From Bacteroidota bacterium (GTDB taxonomy: Bacteria; Bacteroidota; Bacteroidia; Chitinophagales; Chitinophagaceae): 24,947 nt of DNA. Below the pieces are notes generated by a model, which worked only from the letters and a program-made list of their open reading frames with translations, was not told where the DNA came from and made no database searches. Within the stretch, counting starts at the first letter, position 1, and each line of letters opens with the position of its first letter. Both the position numbers and the translations under genes were made by a program. Of the stretch, positions 14,957 through 23,017 are shown one piece after another. The stretch covers positions 1-24,947 of the forward strand of contig JAEZLJ010000065.1 in NCBI GenBank assembly GCA_023415275.1, given 5' to 3'.

Positions 14957-15181
14957 ATGGACAGCAATACCGGCAAATACATCATCGTTTTTGGCATCCT
15001 GATCATATTGGCGGGAATAATAATTTATTTCTTTCATGATAAGCTGCACTGGATTGGCCGGTTGCCGGGAGATGTAAGGATAGAAAGGGAAAACAGCAGG
15101 TTTTATTTCCCCATTACCAGTATGATCATTTTAAGTCTGCTATTGACCATTCTCATAAATATCATCAAAAAGTTTTTGTAA
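14957..15181 (+). CDS. DUF2905 family small membrane protein
   Basis: 74 residues with two membrane helices (about 8-26 and 52-71) around a conserved loop. The loop LGRLPGDxxIERxNxRFYFPxxS, as in the DUF2905 family, is seen here as GRLPGDVRIERENSRFYFPI (34-53). The family is widespread in bacteria and its role is unknown. It sits upstream of typA with 130 nt between them, and a promoter-like box lies in that gap, so the two need not be cotranscribed. Confidence 0.88.
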   Translation: MDSNTGKYIIVFGILIILAGIIIYFFHDKLHWIGRLPGDVRIERENSRFYFPITSMIILSLLLTILINIIKKFL

Positions 15182-15219
15182 AGTCCCGCTTTTGGCTGGG
15201 CAGCCCCGCCCAATTGCCG

Positions 15220-15227
15220 TACCTTTG
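15220..15227 (+). promoter_or_regulatory. Probable -7 box of the typA promoter
   Basis: TACCTTTG is a full TAnnTTTG match. The nearest TTTG (15191-15194) is 25 nt upstream, longer than usual, so the -33 element is uncertain. Initiation here would give a leader of about 80 nt before the ATG at 15312. Confidence 0.45.
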
Positions 15228-15230
15228 CCG

Positions 15231-15283
15231 CCCCTTAGGGGAAGCTTTGGAAGGTGGCTAATGCCTTAAATCCTTGTTAAGGC
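15231..15283 (+). promoter_or_regulatory. Two stem-loops in the presumed typA leader
   Basis: CCCC-TTA-GGGG at 15231-15241 and GCCTTAA (15263-15269) with TTAAGGC (15277-15283), a perfect 7-bp stem with a 7-nt loop. Neither is followed by a T tract. The second ends 28 nt before the start codon. It might tune translation or transcript stability. Confidence 0.35.
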
Positions 15284-15311
15284 TGAGAATCTTTCAATTT
15301 ACAACTAAACT

Positions 15312-17120
15312 ATGGACATCAGAAATATTGCCATCATTGCCCACGTTGACCACGGAAAAACTACATTGGTTGACAAGATCCTTCACGCTACGAAGGTTTT
15401 TCGCGACAACCAGGAAACCGGTGAGCTCATCATGGACAGCAATGACCTGGAGCGGGAGAGAGGTATCACTATCTTCAGTAAGAACGCTTCAGTAATGTAC
15501 AAAGGCGTTAAGATCAATGTTATCGATACCCCTGGCCACGCCGACTTTGGTGGTGAGGTGGAAAGAGTATTGAAAATGGCTGATGGTGTCATTTTATTGG
15601 TGGATGCCTTTGAAGGTCCTATGCCACAAACACGTTTTGTGCTGCAGAAAGCCCTTCACCTGAACCTGAAGCCCATCGTGGTGATCAACAAGGTGGACAA
15701 GCCTAACTGCCGCCCTGATGAAGTGCACGACGCAGTATTTGAATTATTCTTTAACCTGGATGCTACAGAAGAGCAGCTGGATTTCCCCACCTTCTATGGT
15801 TCCGGAAAGAATGGCTGGTTCAATGATTCCTTAACTGAATGCGAAGGCATCACTCCATTATTAGATGGTATCCTGAAATATGTTCCGGCGCCCAAGGTTG
15901 CTGAAGGAACCCTGCAGATGCAGATCACTTCACTGGATTATTCTTCTTTCCTTGGCCGTATCGCTATTGGAAAAGTAGCCCGTGGTACCATCAAGGAAAA
16001 CCAACCCTTTTCTCTTGTACAGGAAAATGGTGTTCGTAAATCAAGAGTAAAAGAACTATACGTATTTGAAGGCATGGGTAAGAAGAAGGTAACTGAAGTG
16101 GTTGCCGGAGATCTTTGTGCTGTAGTAGGATTGGAGGATTTCAATATTGGTGATACCATTGCTGATTTTGACAATCCGGAAGCTTTACCGGTGATCAGCG
16201 TGGATGAACCTACCATGAACATGCAGTTCAGCATCAACAACTCTCCCTTCTTTGGTAAGGATGGTAAGTTTGTGACTTCTCGTCACCTGCGCGACCGCCT
16301 GATGAAGGAAACCGAAAAGAACCTGGCACTTCGTGTATTTGATACAGACAGTGCTGATAGCTTTATGGTCTATGGCCGTGGTATCCTGCACTTAGGTGTA
16401 TTGATCGAGACCATGCGCCGCGAAGGTTATGAGCTGACCATTGGTCAACCACAGGTGATCACCAAAGAAATTGACGGTAAGAAATGCGAGCCTTTTGAAA
16501 CCCTCGTGGTAGATGTGCCACAGGAATATGCTTCTAAAGTGATAGACCTGGTGACACGCCGCAAGGGAGAAATGCTGGTGATGGAAACCAAGGGTGATAT
16601 GCAACACCTGGAGTTTGACATTCCTTCAAGAGGTTTGTTAGGATTGCGTACCAATATGCTGACCAACACGGCTGGTGAAGCAGTAATGAACCACCGCTTT
16701 AGCGAATACAAACCATGGAAAGGACCCATCCCCGGTCGTAATAACGGTGTGCTGATAGCTAAGGAGGCCGGAAGCACTACAGCTTACTCTATTGATAAAT
16801 TGCAGGATCGTGGTTTCTTCTTTGTAGATCCGGGAGAAGATGTGTACCGTGGAATGATCATTGGTGAAAACAATAAGCCAGGCGACCTGGTAGTGAATCC
16901 CAATGAAGGAAAGAAGCTGACCAACATGCGTGCATCTGGTAGCGATGGTACCGTAACACTGCCTCCAAAAAGATTAATGACCCTGGAAGAGTGTATGGAA
17001 TACATCCAGCAGGATGAGTGCATTGAAGTAACTCCGAACAACATCCGTATGCGTAAAGTGATACTGGATGAAGAAGAGAGAAAGAAACAACAGAAAAGAA
17101 TGAGCGCACAAGCTATCTAA
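15312..17120 (+). CDS. typA: Ribosome-associated translational GTPase TypA/BipA
   Basis: 602 residues, the normal family length. It binds the ribosome as an EF-G-like factor and helps 50S assembly and growth at low temperature or under stress. The GTPase motifs are complete: AHVDHGKTTLV (10-20), DLERERGITI (45-54) as switch I, DTPGHADFGGEV (72-83) as switch II, and NKVDKP (126-131). EF-Tu-like domain 2, an EF-G III/V-like region (GRGILHLGVLIETMRREGYE) and the BipA-specific C-terminal domain with GLLGLRTNMLTNT and EYKPWKGPIPGR follow. It is well separated from EF-G and LepA by this C-terminus. It has its own promoter-like box and a clean terminator, so it is probably monocistronic. Confidence 0.97.
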   Translation: MDIRNIAIIAHVDHGKTTLVDKILHATKVFRDNQETGELIMDSNDLERERGITIFSKNASVMYKGVKINVIDTPGHADFGGEVERVLKMADGVILLVDAFEGPMPQTRFVLQKALHLNLKPIVVINKVDKPNCRPDEVHDAVFELFFNLDATEEQLDFPTFYGSGKNGWFNDSLTECEGITPLLDGILKYVPAPKVAEGTLQMQITSLDYSSFLGRIAIGKVARGTIKENQPFSLVQENGVRKSRVKELYVFEGMGKKKVTEVVAGDLCAVVGLEDFNIGDTIADFDNPEALPVISVDEPTMNMQFSINNSPFFGKDGKFVTSRHLRDRLMKETEKNLALRVFDTDSADSFMVYGRGILHLGVLIETMRREGYELTIGQPQVITKEIDGKKCEPFETLVVDVPQEYASKVIDLVTRRKGEMLVMETKGDMQHLEFDIPSRGLLGLRTNMLTNTAGEAVMNHRFSEYKPWKGPIPGRNNGVLIAKEAGSTTAYSIDKLQDRGFFFVDPGEDVYRGMIIGENNKPGDLVVNPNEGKKLTNMRASGSDGTVTLPPKRLMTLEECMEYIQQDECIEVTPNNIRMRKVILDEEERKKQQKRMSAQAI

Positions 17121-17126
17121 TATTAC

Positions 17127-17151
17127 AATCCCGCTTCGGCGGGATTTTTTT
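17127..17151 (+). terminator. Rho-independent terminator of typA
   Basis: An 8-bp perfect stem AATCCCGC (17127-17134) with GCGGGATT (17139-17146) closed by a TTCG tetraloop and followed by a T run. It abuts the stop codon of the convergent T9SS gene at 17150. On the minus side no T run follows, so it mainly serves typA. Confidence 0.92.
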
Positions 17152-19000
17152 ATTGTACCACGAAGCCTTTCGAAGCGCTACCAATCATTAGCCGGTACAC
17201 GCCCCGCGGCAAAAAAGAAATGTCCTGCCGGAAGACAGGCAGGGGTGAAATTATTTTCCTGGACCATACCTGTTTACCCATGGCATCAACAATCTGCAAT
17301 TCGCTACCAGCTTCAAATGGGTAAATAATATTCATCTGGCTGCTGGTGGGGTTAGGATAAATAATCAAAGAGCCAGGACCTGTAATATTTTGCACACTGA
17401 TGTTGGAATAACTAAATGATCTATCTGCCTTGATTAAGCGTAAGCGATATTGATACCAGCCTTCCGGAAGTCCTTTATCCAGGTATTGGAATTGTTCTTT
17501 GGTATTAAGCGAAAAGCTTTGGATCAATGACCACCCGGAATGATTGCAGTTGCGTTCCAGCCATGCCTTAGTACCGGGACCGTTATCTGCCGACTTCCAT
17601 TCGACAATTACGGTATTCATGGCGTACCTGGTGCTAAAGTTCAAAATCCCGACAGGAAGCGTATTGCCACAAAAACCGGAAAGTGTGGAAGATTCAGTAA
17701 ATGCATAATTGATCACTGTAGTGCCGGCCGTTCCTGCAGTTCCGGCAGTGATGGTGCCACAGTTCAATGAATTGAGTTTACTGCCTTTGTTGCCTCCAGA
17801 CACCTTGGATGTTCCGGATGGTAAAGATGTTTTATAATAAATAACCCCACCGCTGCCGCCACCGCCCTCTCCATAGCATTTACCCGATGTATTGTCATCA
17901 TTTTCAGAACCACCATTTCCACCCCTGGCTTCAATGTTCACTGCATCGGCAAAGCTGTTAATGTTTAAAATGATAGATCCACCACTGCCGCCGCCTGATG
18001 CCCCGTCACCTAAAGTGTTGCCTCCATCCTGTCCATTGGCAAGGATCTTAAAGCCATTTGAATACAGCACATTGGCCTGTATGAATACAATGCCGCCACC
18101 ATTGCCCCCACCGGTAGAGAAAAAGCCTGAGTTGGCATGCCCGGCACCACCTCCGCCGCCCATAAAAAGCCGTGCACCGTTGCTATTATTCAGGGCATAA
18201 CCTCCTTTGCCGGGGTTGGAAGTAGTGCAGCCTGAAGCACTGGAATTGCCACCGCCGCCGCCCCCGGCATTGCTATTGGATCCACCGCCTCCACCATTGT
18301 TATGGTTATTGCCACCCCCTCCTCCATTGGCTACAGCGCCTTTGCCACCACTGAATGAAATGGAAAGATCGGCCACCGATTCTCCTTTATAGGCGCCATC
18401 CTGTGGAGATAGAAGGGTAGCATTGTAAGAATAACCGCTGGGAGCAGCGAAGTTGGAGCAGGTGCCACTGCTGGTCAGGTATCTTCCACCCTTATAGCCA
18501 GCCGAAGAGGCAGATATGGGCGCATTCAACACCAGTTGGTCTGATACCCACAGGGCCAGCACACCTCCTTTGCCACTGGCACTGTCCCAGGGCATGGCTT
18601 TGAGGCTGTCCGTTACCAATGCATTGTCATATTGAGGGATCCTTACCAACTGCACCTTATCTGCAACAGTGTAAGGATTCAATAATTGTTTGAAAAGAAA
18701 TACCGAATCTCCCCTGACTGAACAGATGGTACTGATTTCGTAATTGCCGGCGTTATTCAGTGAACTGACCGTACCAAATGTGTTGTTATTGGTAGAGCTC
18801 ACAGTAGCCCCTTTCATTTGTAGGATCATCACCCGGTCGTTGAATGCCAGGCTAGCAGCATTGTCCACCCGCACACATGCTTTGGGGGAAATGAGCTCAA
18901 CGACCTTATGATAACTGTTAATGACACCGCTAATGGAGGTTTGCGCTTGCAGGGTGCCGGCAAGCAGGGTCAAAGCAGTTATGATAGGATAGGAACGCAT
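17150..19000 (-). CDS. Glycine-rich surface/secreted protein with T9SS C-terminal sorting domain
   Basis: 616 residues. A Sec signal peptide (1-20, TLQAQ cleavage) is followed by an N-terminal beta domain (about 21-215). A very glycine-rich region (about 218-385) has clusters of five to six Gly spaced by Asn/Ser-rich turns (positions 226, 236, 246, 281, 297, 336, 379). A beta region comes next (about 445-540). The end is a type A sorting domain (about 546-616), with IIYPNPTSSQMNI, QIVDAMGKQVW and LPRGVYRLMIGSASKGFVVQ. The last part directs export by the type IX system and attachment or release at the surface. Cysteines flank the glycine region. The glycine region may form packed polyglycine helices, as in some adhesins, which is inference. 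Start at 19000 is set by the signal peptide. Confidence 0.88.
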   Translation of the reverse strand: MRSYPIITALTLLAGTLQAQTSISGVINSYHKVVELISPKACVRVDNAASLAFNDRVMILQMKGATVSSTNNNTFGTVSSLNNAGNYEISTICSVRGDSVFLFKQLLNPYTVADKVQLVRIPQYDNALVTDSLKAMPWDSASGKGGVLALWVSDQLVLNAPISASSAGYKGGRYLTSSGTCSNFAAPSGYSYNATLLSPQDGAYKGESVADLSISFSGGKGAVANGGGGGNNHNNGGGGGSNSNAGGGGGGNSSASGCTTSNPGKGGYALNNSNGARLFMGGGGGAGHANSGFFSTGGGNGGGIVFIQANVLYSNGFKILANGQDGGNTLGDGASGGGSGGSIILNINSFADAVNIEARGGNGGSENDDNTSGKCYGEGGGGSGGVIYYKTSLPSGTSKVSGGNKGSKLNSLNCGTITAGTAGTAGTTVINYAFTESSTLSGFCGNTLPVGILNFSTRYAMNTVIVEWKSADNGPGTKAWLERNCNHSGWSLIQSFSLNTKEQFQYLDKGLPEGWYQYRLRLIKADRSFSYSNISVQNITGPGSLIIYPNPTSSQMNIIYPFEAGSELQIVDAMGKQVWSRKIISPLPVFRQDISFLPRGVYRLMIGSASKGFVVQ

Positions 19001-19016
19001 GGACTTTACAGGCAGG

Positions 19017-19048
19017 GCAAAATAATCAGAAATCACGGGCCTGTCAAG
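19017..19048 (-). promoter_or_regulatory. Possible promoter of the T9SS cargo gene
   Basis: On the minus strand CTTG (19045-19048), a 20-nt spacer, then TATTTTGC (19017-19024). This is the -7 box with one base fewer than TAnnTTTG. It ends 16 nt before the ATG at 19000. Confidence 0.35.
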
Positions 19049-19192
19049 GTAAATACACGTAGTGAATTGGCTATAGCGAATCCGGCTATGCATTGATCAA
19101 AGCCATTTTTCATCTGTTAAGGAAGCGTTGAATTCAGCCGGAAACCCTGATGTTTGGCAATTGGTTGTAAATTGCAGTCTTAGTCTAAGGCC

Positions 19193-19420
19193 ATGAAGAA
19201 GTATAGTCTTATTTTAATATTTTCTCTTTGCCTGGTATTGATATCGGCTACCAGCCAGGCGCAATGTTCGGTGTGCACCAGGACGGCTGAACAACTGGGT
19301 GAAAAGCCCGCCCGCGGATTAAATGCCGGTATATTATACCTGGCTTTCACCCCCCTGGCCATGGTGGGCATTATGGGTTACAGGTGGTGGAGAAAGAATG
19401 AACAAAAGCTAAAGGCCTAA
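19193..19420 (+). CDS. Small CxxC protein with signal peptide and one membrane helix
   Basis: 75 residues. Residues 1-24 form a clear signal peptide (MKKYS, hydrophobic core, ATSQAQ). The mature protein starts with CSVCTRTAEQLGEKPARGLN, so a CxxC pair (25 and 28) lies directly at the mature N-terminus. One membrane helix (about 46-63, ILYLAFTPLAMVGIMG) and a basic tail YRWWRKNEQKLKA follow. The layout puts the CxxC in the periplasm and the tail in the cytoplasm. The CxxC could bind a metal or do thiol exchange. I do not recognise a named family, and no haem His follows the pair (CSVCT). Its 3' end overlaps the convergent glycosyltransferase gene by 12 bp. Confidence 0.8.
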   Translation: MKKYSLILIFSLCLVLISATSQAQCSVCTRTAEQLGEKPARGLNAGILYLAFTPLAMVGIMGYRWWRKNEQKLKA

Positions 19421-20542
19421 CTGGGTCAGGAAGAAGGATTCTACCGCTGCAGGATATTTCTCTTTGAATATTTCAAAGCTTTTTGCTCCCATTCCAGGCC
19501 AGCTACTCTTTTGTTGCCATGCCCTTTCTAATGTTTCATTAATGGAATCAACAGAGGCGTCGGGGCTGACAAAACCATTGACCCCTTCCCTGACCCATGC
19601 AGGCATATCTCCCACATCACTCACTATCACAGGCCTGCTCAGTGCCATAGCTTCCACCACAGAAATAGGCATAGCGTCTTTATGAGTGATCTGCAGTATA
19701 AGATGGGCCTTCGCCATCTCGTTGGCTATGGAATCTGTATGTCCTTTCAGTATTACTTTACCTGCAAGGTTGAATTGACTAATGAGTGTTTCCAATGTTT
19801 TCCTGTCCTTTCCTTCACCATAGAGCAACAGTTTCCAGTTCCTGTTCTTCCATTGAGGGGCAGCCAATGCTTGCACCAGGTGGTCCTGGGCTTTCCGGTT
19901 GGTTTCCAGGGCTGCAAACATGGCGAATATATATTCACCGCTTTCTATGGAAGGATAGGGGATATAATAGTCAGGAGGCGTAATTGTTATAGGGTTGATC
20001 AGCATAGCGCTATTGCTGATGCTCATGCTAAGCTGTTTTTGAAGGCTGGCCCTGATCTCGCCGGATGCAAATAAATTGAGATGGGCCATGCTCACCCAGT
20101 TTTTTACCGCTGCTTGTTTGTCAGCACCCCATTGCTCATTCTTGTCGTAGTTATGGAACAACAAGGTATAATGATCTAAATGCTTCCAGTAATTTCTCCA
20201 GGCAGGTGTAAATATTTCAAAACCTCCCTGGTTGATGACAACAGTATCATACTCCCGTACGGGTAGTGTTTGAATGAATTGCCTGAGCCTGAATTTGGTA
20301 AGCTGGTATTGTATTTTTTCTTTCAGGTTGCTCTTACTTCGGCCATCATTAGGCAGCCAGTAAATGGAACAGCCGGCTTGTGTCAATCGCTGTATCTTTT
20401 CTTCTTTTTCTTTCCAGTGATACACGGCACATCCTACTTTCCAACCTTTTTGTGCAGCATACAGGGCAGACCTATACCATAATTCTTCACTCCCTCCCCA
20501 GGGTAATCCGTTCATCAGTGAAATAAAAAAAATGGAGGGCAT
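19409..20542 (-). CDS. Glycosyltransferase family 4 (GT-B fold)
   Basis: 377 residues. The N-terminus IFFISLMNGLPWGGSEELWYR is the glycine-rich acceptor-side loop of GT-B enzymes. The C-terminal half carries KVILKGHTDSIANEMAKAHL and the nucleotide-sugar site PISVVEAMALSRPVIVSDVG, with the EX7E-type region, followed by VREGVNGFVSPD. These mark the glycosyltransferases group 1/GT4 family. It transfers a sugar to a growing polysaccharide on the cytoplasmic side of the inner membrane. Sugar and acceptor are unknown. The start is divergent from the FkbM gene, and the ATG at 20542 shares a CATG with an upstream ATG of that gene. It belongs to the polysaccharide group that runs to the window end. 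Confidence 0.88.
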   Translation of the reverse strand: MPSIFFISLMNGLPWGGSEELWYRSALYAAQKGWKVGCAVYHWKEKEEKIQRLTQAGCSIYWLPNDGRSKSNLKEKIQYQLTKFRLRQFIQTLPVREYDTVVINQGGFEIFTPAWRNYWKHLDHYTLLFHNYDKNEQWGADKQAAVKNWVSMAHLNLFASGEIRASLQKQLSMSISNSAMLINPITITPPDYYIPYPSIESGEYIFAMFAALETNRKAQDHLVQALAAPQWKNRNWKLLLYGEGKDRKTLETLISQFNLAGKVILKGHTDSIANEMAKAHLILQITHKDAMPISVVEAMALSRPVIVSDVGDMPAWVREGVNGFVSPDASVDSINETLERAWQQKSSWPGMGAKSFEIFKEKYPAAVESFFLTQLGL

Positions 20543-20585
20543 GATTCAGAATGAAAGTTTCAAAACTAAAGTAGATTTTTGCAAG

Positions 20586-21326
20586 ATGTCGCGTTTTTCC
20601 CTGCTTAAAAAATATTTACCCCTGGGTGATGCCTTAAGCATCTACAGAAAGATCAAATCAAAAAAATATACCGGGCTCAAAGTATCCAGGCTGCAGTATC
20701 CTTTTAGCATGCGGGATAACGCTTATGATTTTGCCACATTTGAAGAGGTCATATTAAGAGAGACGTATAAGATACAGTTGGATTTCAAGCCACGCTCTAT
20801 CATTGACGGTGGCGGAAATATTGGATTGACTGCGGCCTATTTTGCTACGCAGTTCCCGGAAGCTTCCATCGTGACCCTGGAACCAGACAAAGAAAATTTC
20901 GCTCTCCTTCAAAAGAATACTTCGGCTTATAAAAATATCACGGCGCTGAACTCAGGACTCTGGTGGCGGACAGCCGACCTGGTAGTAAAGGACATGGGTT
21001 TGGGAAATAATGGCTTTGTGGTAGAAGAAACAACAGGGCAAACTACAGGTTCAGTTCCTGCCCTGAGCATCCATGACATCATGCTTCAACAGGGATGGAA
21101 ACATATTGACCTGGTAAAGCTGGATGTGGAGGGGTCTGAAAAGGAGATATTTTCTTCCGGCTTTGAAAGCTGGCTTCCCAAGACCAGGGTATTGATCGTA
21201 GAACTACATGACCGCATGAAAAAAGGATGCAGCAGATCTGTATTCAATGCCATGAACAGTTTCCATTTTTCATTGGAGATTGCAGGAGAAAACCTGGTGT
21301 TCCGCAATGAAGACCTGCCCTCATGA
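20586..21326 (+). CDS. FkbM-family SAM-dependent methyltransferase
   Basis: 246 residues. SAM-binding motif I is IIDGGGNIGLTAAYFA (72-87), motif II is TLEPDKENF with the acidic residue that holds the ribose, and DLVKLDVEGSEKEIF is the post-motif typical of FkbM proteins. Members O-methylate sugars or polyketides. Lying beside glycosyltransferases, this one probably methylates a sugar of the surface polysaccharide. I use the ATG at 20586, which leaves 43 bp for promoters between the divergent genes. ATGs at 20532 and 20541 are also in frame and would overlap the start of the glycosyltransferase. The 3' end overlaps the convergent methyltransferase gene by 6 bp. Confidence 0.87.
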   Translation: MSRFSLLKKYLPLGDALSIYRKIKSKKYTGLKVSRLQYPFSMRDNAYDFATFEEVILRETYKIQLDFKPRSIIDGGGNIGLTAAYFATQFPEASIVTLEPDKENFALLQKNTSAYKNITALNSGLWWRTADLVVKDMGLGNNGFVVEETTGQTTGSVPALSIHDIMLQQGWKHIDLVKLDVEGSEKEIFSSGFESWLPKTRVLIVELHDRMKKGCSRSVFNAMNSFHFSLEIAGENLVFRNEDLPS

Positions 21327-22037
21327 AGGTTTATGCGCCACTACTATGTAATTCAGCGTGAATACCTCGTCTCTGTATTTTTTATCAAGCCAGATGGCAA
21401 AATGATTCCTGAGCTGTGTGAGCCTTAATTCAATAAAAAGTAGTTTCTTCAGTTTGTTCCAGAAGGTCTTCTTTTTAAAGGAATGGTAAAGCATGTTGGT
21501 CCTTAGCTGGTACACGGCAGCCCATTTGCCCCCATTGGGCTTGATCTGGTCAACAGCAAAGCCGGTTTGCTCAAACAGTTGCTGCAGGCCATGTTTTGTA
21601 TACCGGAAGAAATCGTAAGGCTCTTCATGGAGCTCCCAGGCAAAGGGAACAGTAAGGATAATATGGCCTCCCGGTTTCAGCACCCGGTAGATCTCCTTCA
21701 TCATTTTATCGTGCTCAAATACATGTTCCAATACCTGTGTACAAAGAACAGAATCAAAATGGTTGTCTGGAAAGTCTAAGCTGGTAGCCGGACAGATTAC
21801 ATCTACACGGTTCTTATCGCTTTGCATTACATCGCAGCCAGTCTGCCGGATGGTTACGGGCTGGTATAGGCCTTCATAAGGTTTGTTGCCGCACCCAAGG
21901 TCAAGGAAGTTTCCCCTTGCATATTGTTTCAATGCATCACGTATATCACGTATCAGGAAGTAATAGTGAATATAATGAGGGTCCTTGGTCTTTACATGCC
22001 AGTCACTCAGGCGTGACAGATCTTTTTGTCTGCTCAT
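21321..22037 (-). CDS. Class I SAM-dependent methyltransferase
   Basis: 238 residues. Motif I is FLDLGCGNKPYEGLY (44-58). The acidic loop DVICPATSLDFPDNHFDSVL lies before QVLEHVFEHD (101-110) and RVLKPGGHIILTVPFAWELHEEPYDFFRYT, the Methyltransf_11/23 pattern common in polysaccharide gene clusters. Acceptor unknown. It is read from 22037, 9 nt after the MeaB stop on the same strand, so the two are likely cotranscribed, perhaps only by proximity. The Lys-rich C-terminal part (KKKTFWNKLKKLLFIELR) may associate with the membrane. Confidence 0.85.
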   Translation of the reverse strand: MSRQKDLSRLSDWHVKTKDPHYIHYYFLIRDIRDALKQYARGNFLDLGCGNKPYEGLYQPVTIRQTGCDVMQSDKNRVDVICPATSLDFPDNHFDSVLCTQVLEHVFEHDKMMKEIYRVLKPGGHIILTVPFAWELHEEPYDFFRYTKHGLQQLFEQTGFAVDQIKPNGGKWAAVYQLRTNMLYHSFKKKTFWNKLKKLLFIELRLTQLRNHFAIWLDKKYRDEVFTLNYIVVAHKPS

Positions 22038-22046
22038 AATAGGTGC

Positions 22047-22943
22047 TTATGCCTTGCTTTCTACAAACCGGTAAAGGTTAAATGGTGTCGTTGCCTTTTC
22101 TATTTCTTTATACAGTTCATGCCTGGAAATATCCTGCATTCTTTTTTGTTGTATCAGGTGCCAGGCCTTTTCAGCCAGCAGCCAGGTCTTTTTCTCATTA
22201 ACAGCATTTTGATTGGTATGCGCAATGATTGCCTCGCACAATTGGGCTATACCTTCACCAGTGCTGGCTACTGTTTTTAAGATGGGTATTTCTGCCTTAT
22301 GTGTGTGAAACGCGGGCGCCAGCATCAGTCGCAGGTTCTTAACAAAAGCATCTGCGTCGGGGCGGTCGCTTTTATTCACAACAAAAATATCGGCTATCTC
22401 CATCAGGCCCGCCTTCATGGTCTGTATCTCATCACCACCTTCCGGCACCATCACCACCACTGTTGTATCTGCCAGCCCTGCTATCTCTATCTCGCTTTGT
22501 CCTACACCCACCGTTTCCACGATCACATAGTCAAAGCCTGCAGCCTTTACCAATTCTGTGATCTCAATGATGCGGGGATTGAGTCCGCCCATGGATCCCC
22601 TGGTAGCCAGTGACCGGATAAACACCTGGGGATGGGTGTACCAGTTGCTCATGCGTATGCGGTCACCCAACACGGCACCGAGGTTGAAAGGCGAGGAAGG
22701 ATCCACGCAAAGCACGGCCACTTTTTTACCATGGCTGACAAATTCTCCAATCAGGGCATCCACCAATGTGCTTTTTCCTGCGCCCGGGGGTCCTGTAATA
22801 CCTATGACCCTTGCCCCGGCATTATAGGGCAGGGCTTCCAGCAACTGCTCATAACCGGTGCCGCCATTCTCTACCAATGAGATGCTGCGCGCCAAAGCCT
22901 TCACATTTCCCTGTTCCAGTTCTCCAAGCCATTGTTGCCACAT
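22047..22943 (-). CDS. meaB: MeaB/ArgK-type G-protein chaperone of methylmalonyl-CoA mutase
   Basis: 298 residues. The P-loop is GITGPPGAGKSTLVDALI (48-65), followed by VLCVDPSSPFNLGAVLGDR, RSLATRGSMGGL, the Walker B-type DYVIVETVGVGQSE and the guanine-binding NKSDRPDAD. These are the signatures of the MeaB/ArgK family. They gate cofactor loading and protect adenosylcobalamin-dependent methylmalonyl-CoA mutase in propionate/branched-chain catabolism. The C-terminal helices probably serve dimerisation. No mutase genes are in the window, so the partner is inferred from family. The start ATG is at 22943. The gene is transcribed away from the O-antigen-ligase-like gene. Confidence 0.94.
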   Translation of the reverse strand: MWQQWLGELEQGNVKALARSISLVENGGTGYEQLLEALPYNAGARVIGITGPPGAGKSTLVDALIGEFVSHGKKVAVLCVDPSSPFNLGAVLGDRIRMSNWYTHPQVFIRSLATRGSMGGLNPRIIEITELVKAAGFDYVIVETVGVGQSEIEIAGLADTTVVVMVPEGGDEIQTMKAGLMEIADIFVVNKSDRPDADAFVKNLRLMLAPAFHTHKAEIPILKTVASTGEGIAQLCEAIIAHTNQNAVNEKKTWLLAEKAWHLIQQKRMQDISRHELYKEIEKATTPFNLYRFVESKA

Positions 22944-23017
22944 GAAGTAATATCATTTTAAACCTGCATCTTGCAGTTGTATCAATCAAAACCACTTAAG
23001 CTTATCTGTACAAAAAT

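Noticed and set aside
17892..18392. Proline-rich open frames on the plus strand
   Set aside because: They are the antisense reading of GGN/GGC glycine codons of the T9SS gene. The poly-Pro runs mirror the poly-Gly runs, and no start context or independent motif is present.
19760..20074. Frames antisense to the GT4 gene
   Set aside because: The GT4 frame has a continuous GT-B pattern. The antisense frames have no motif.
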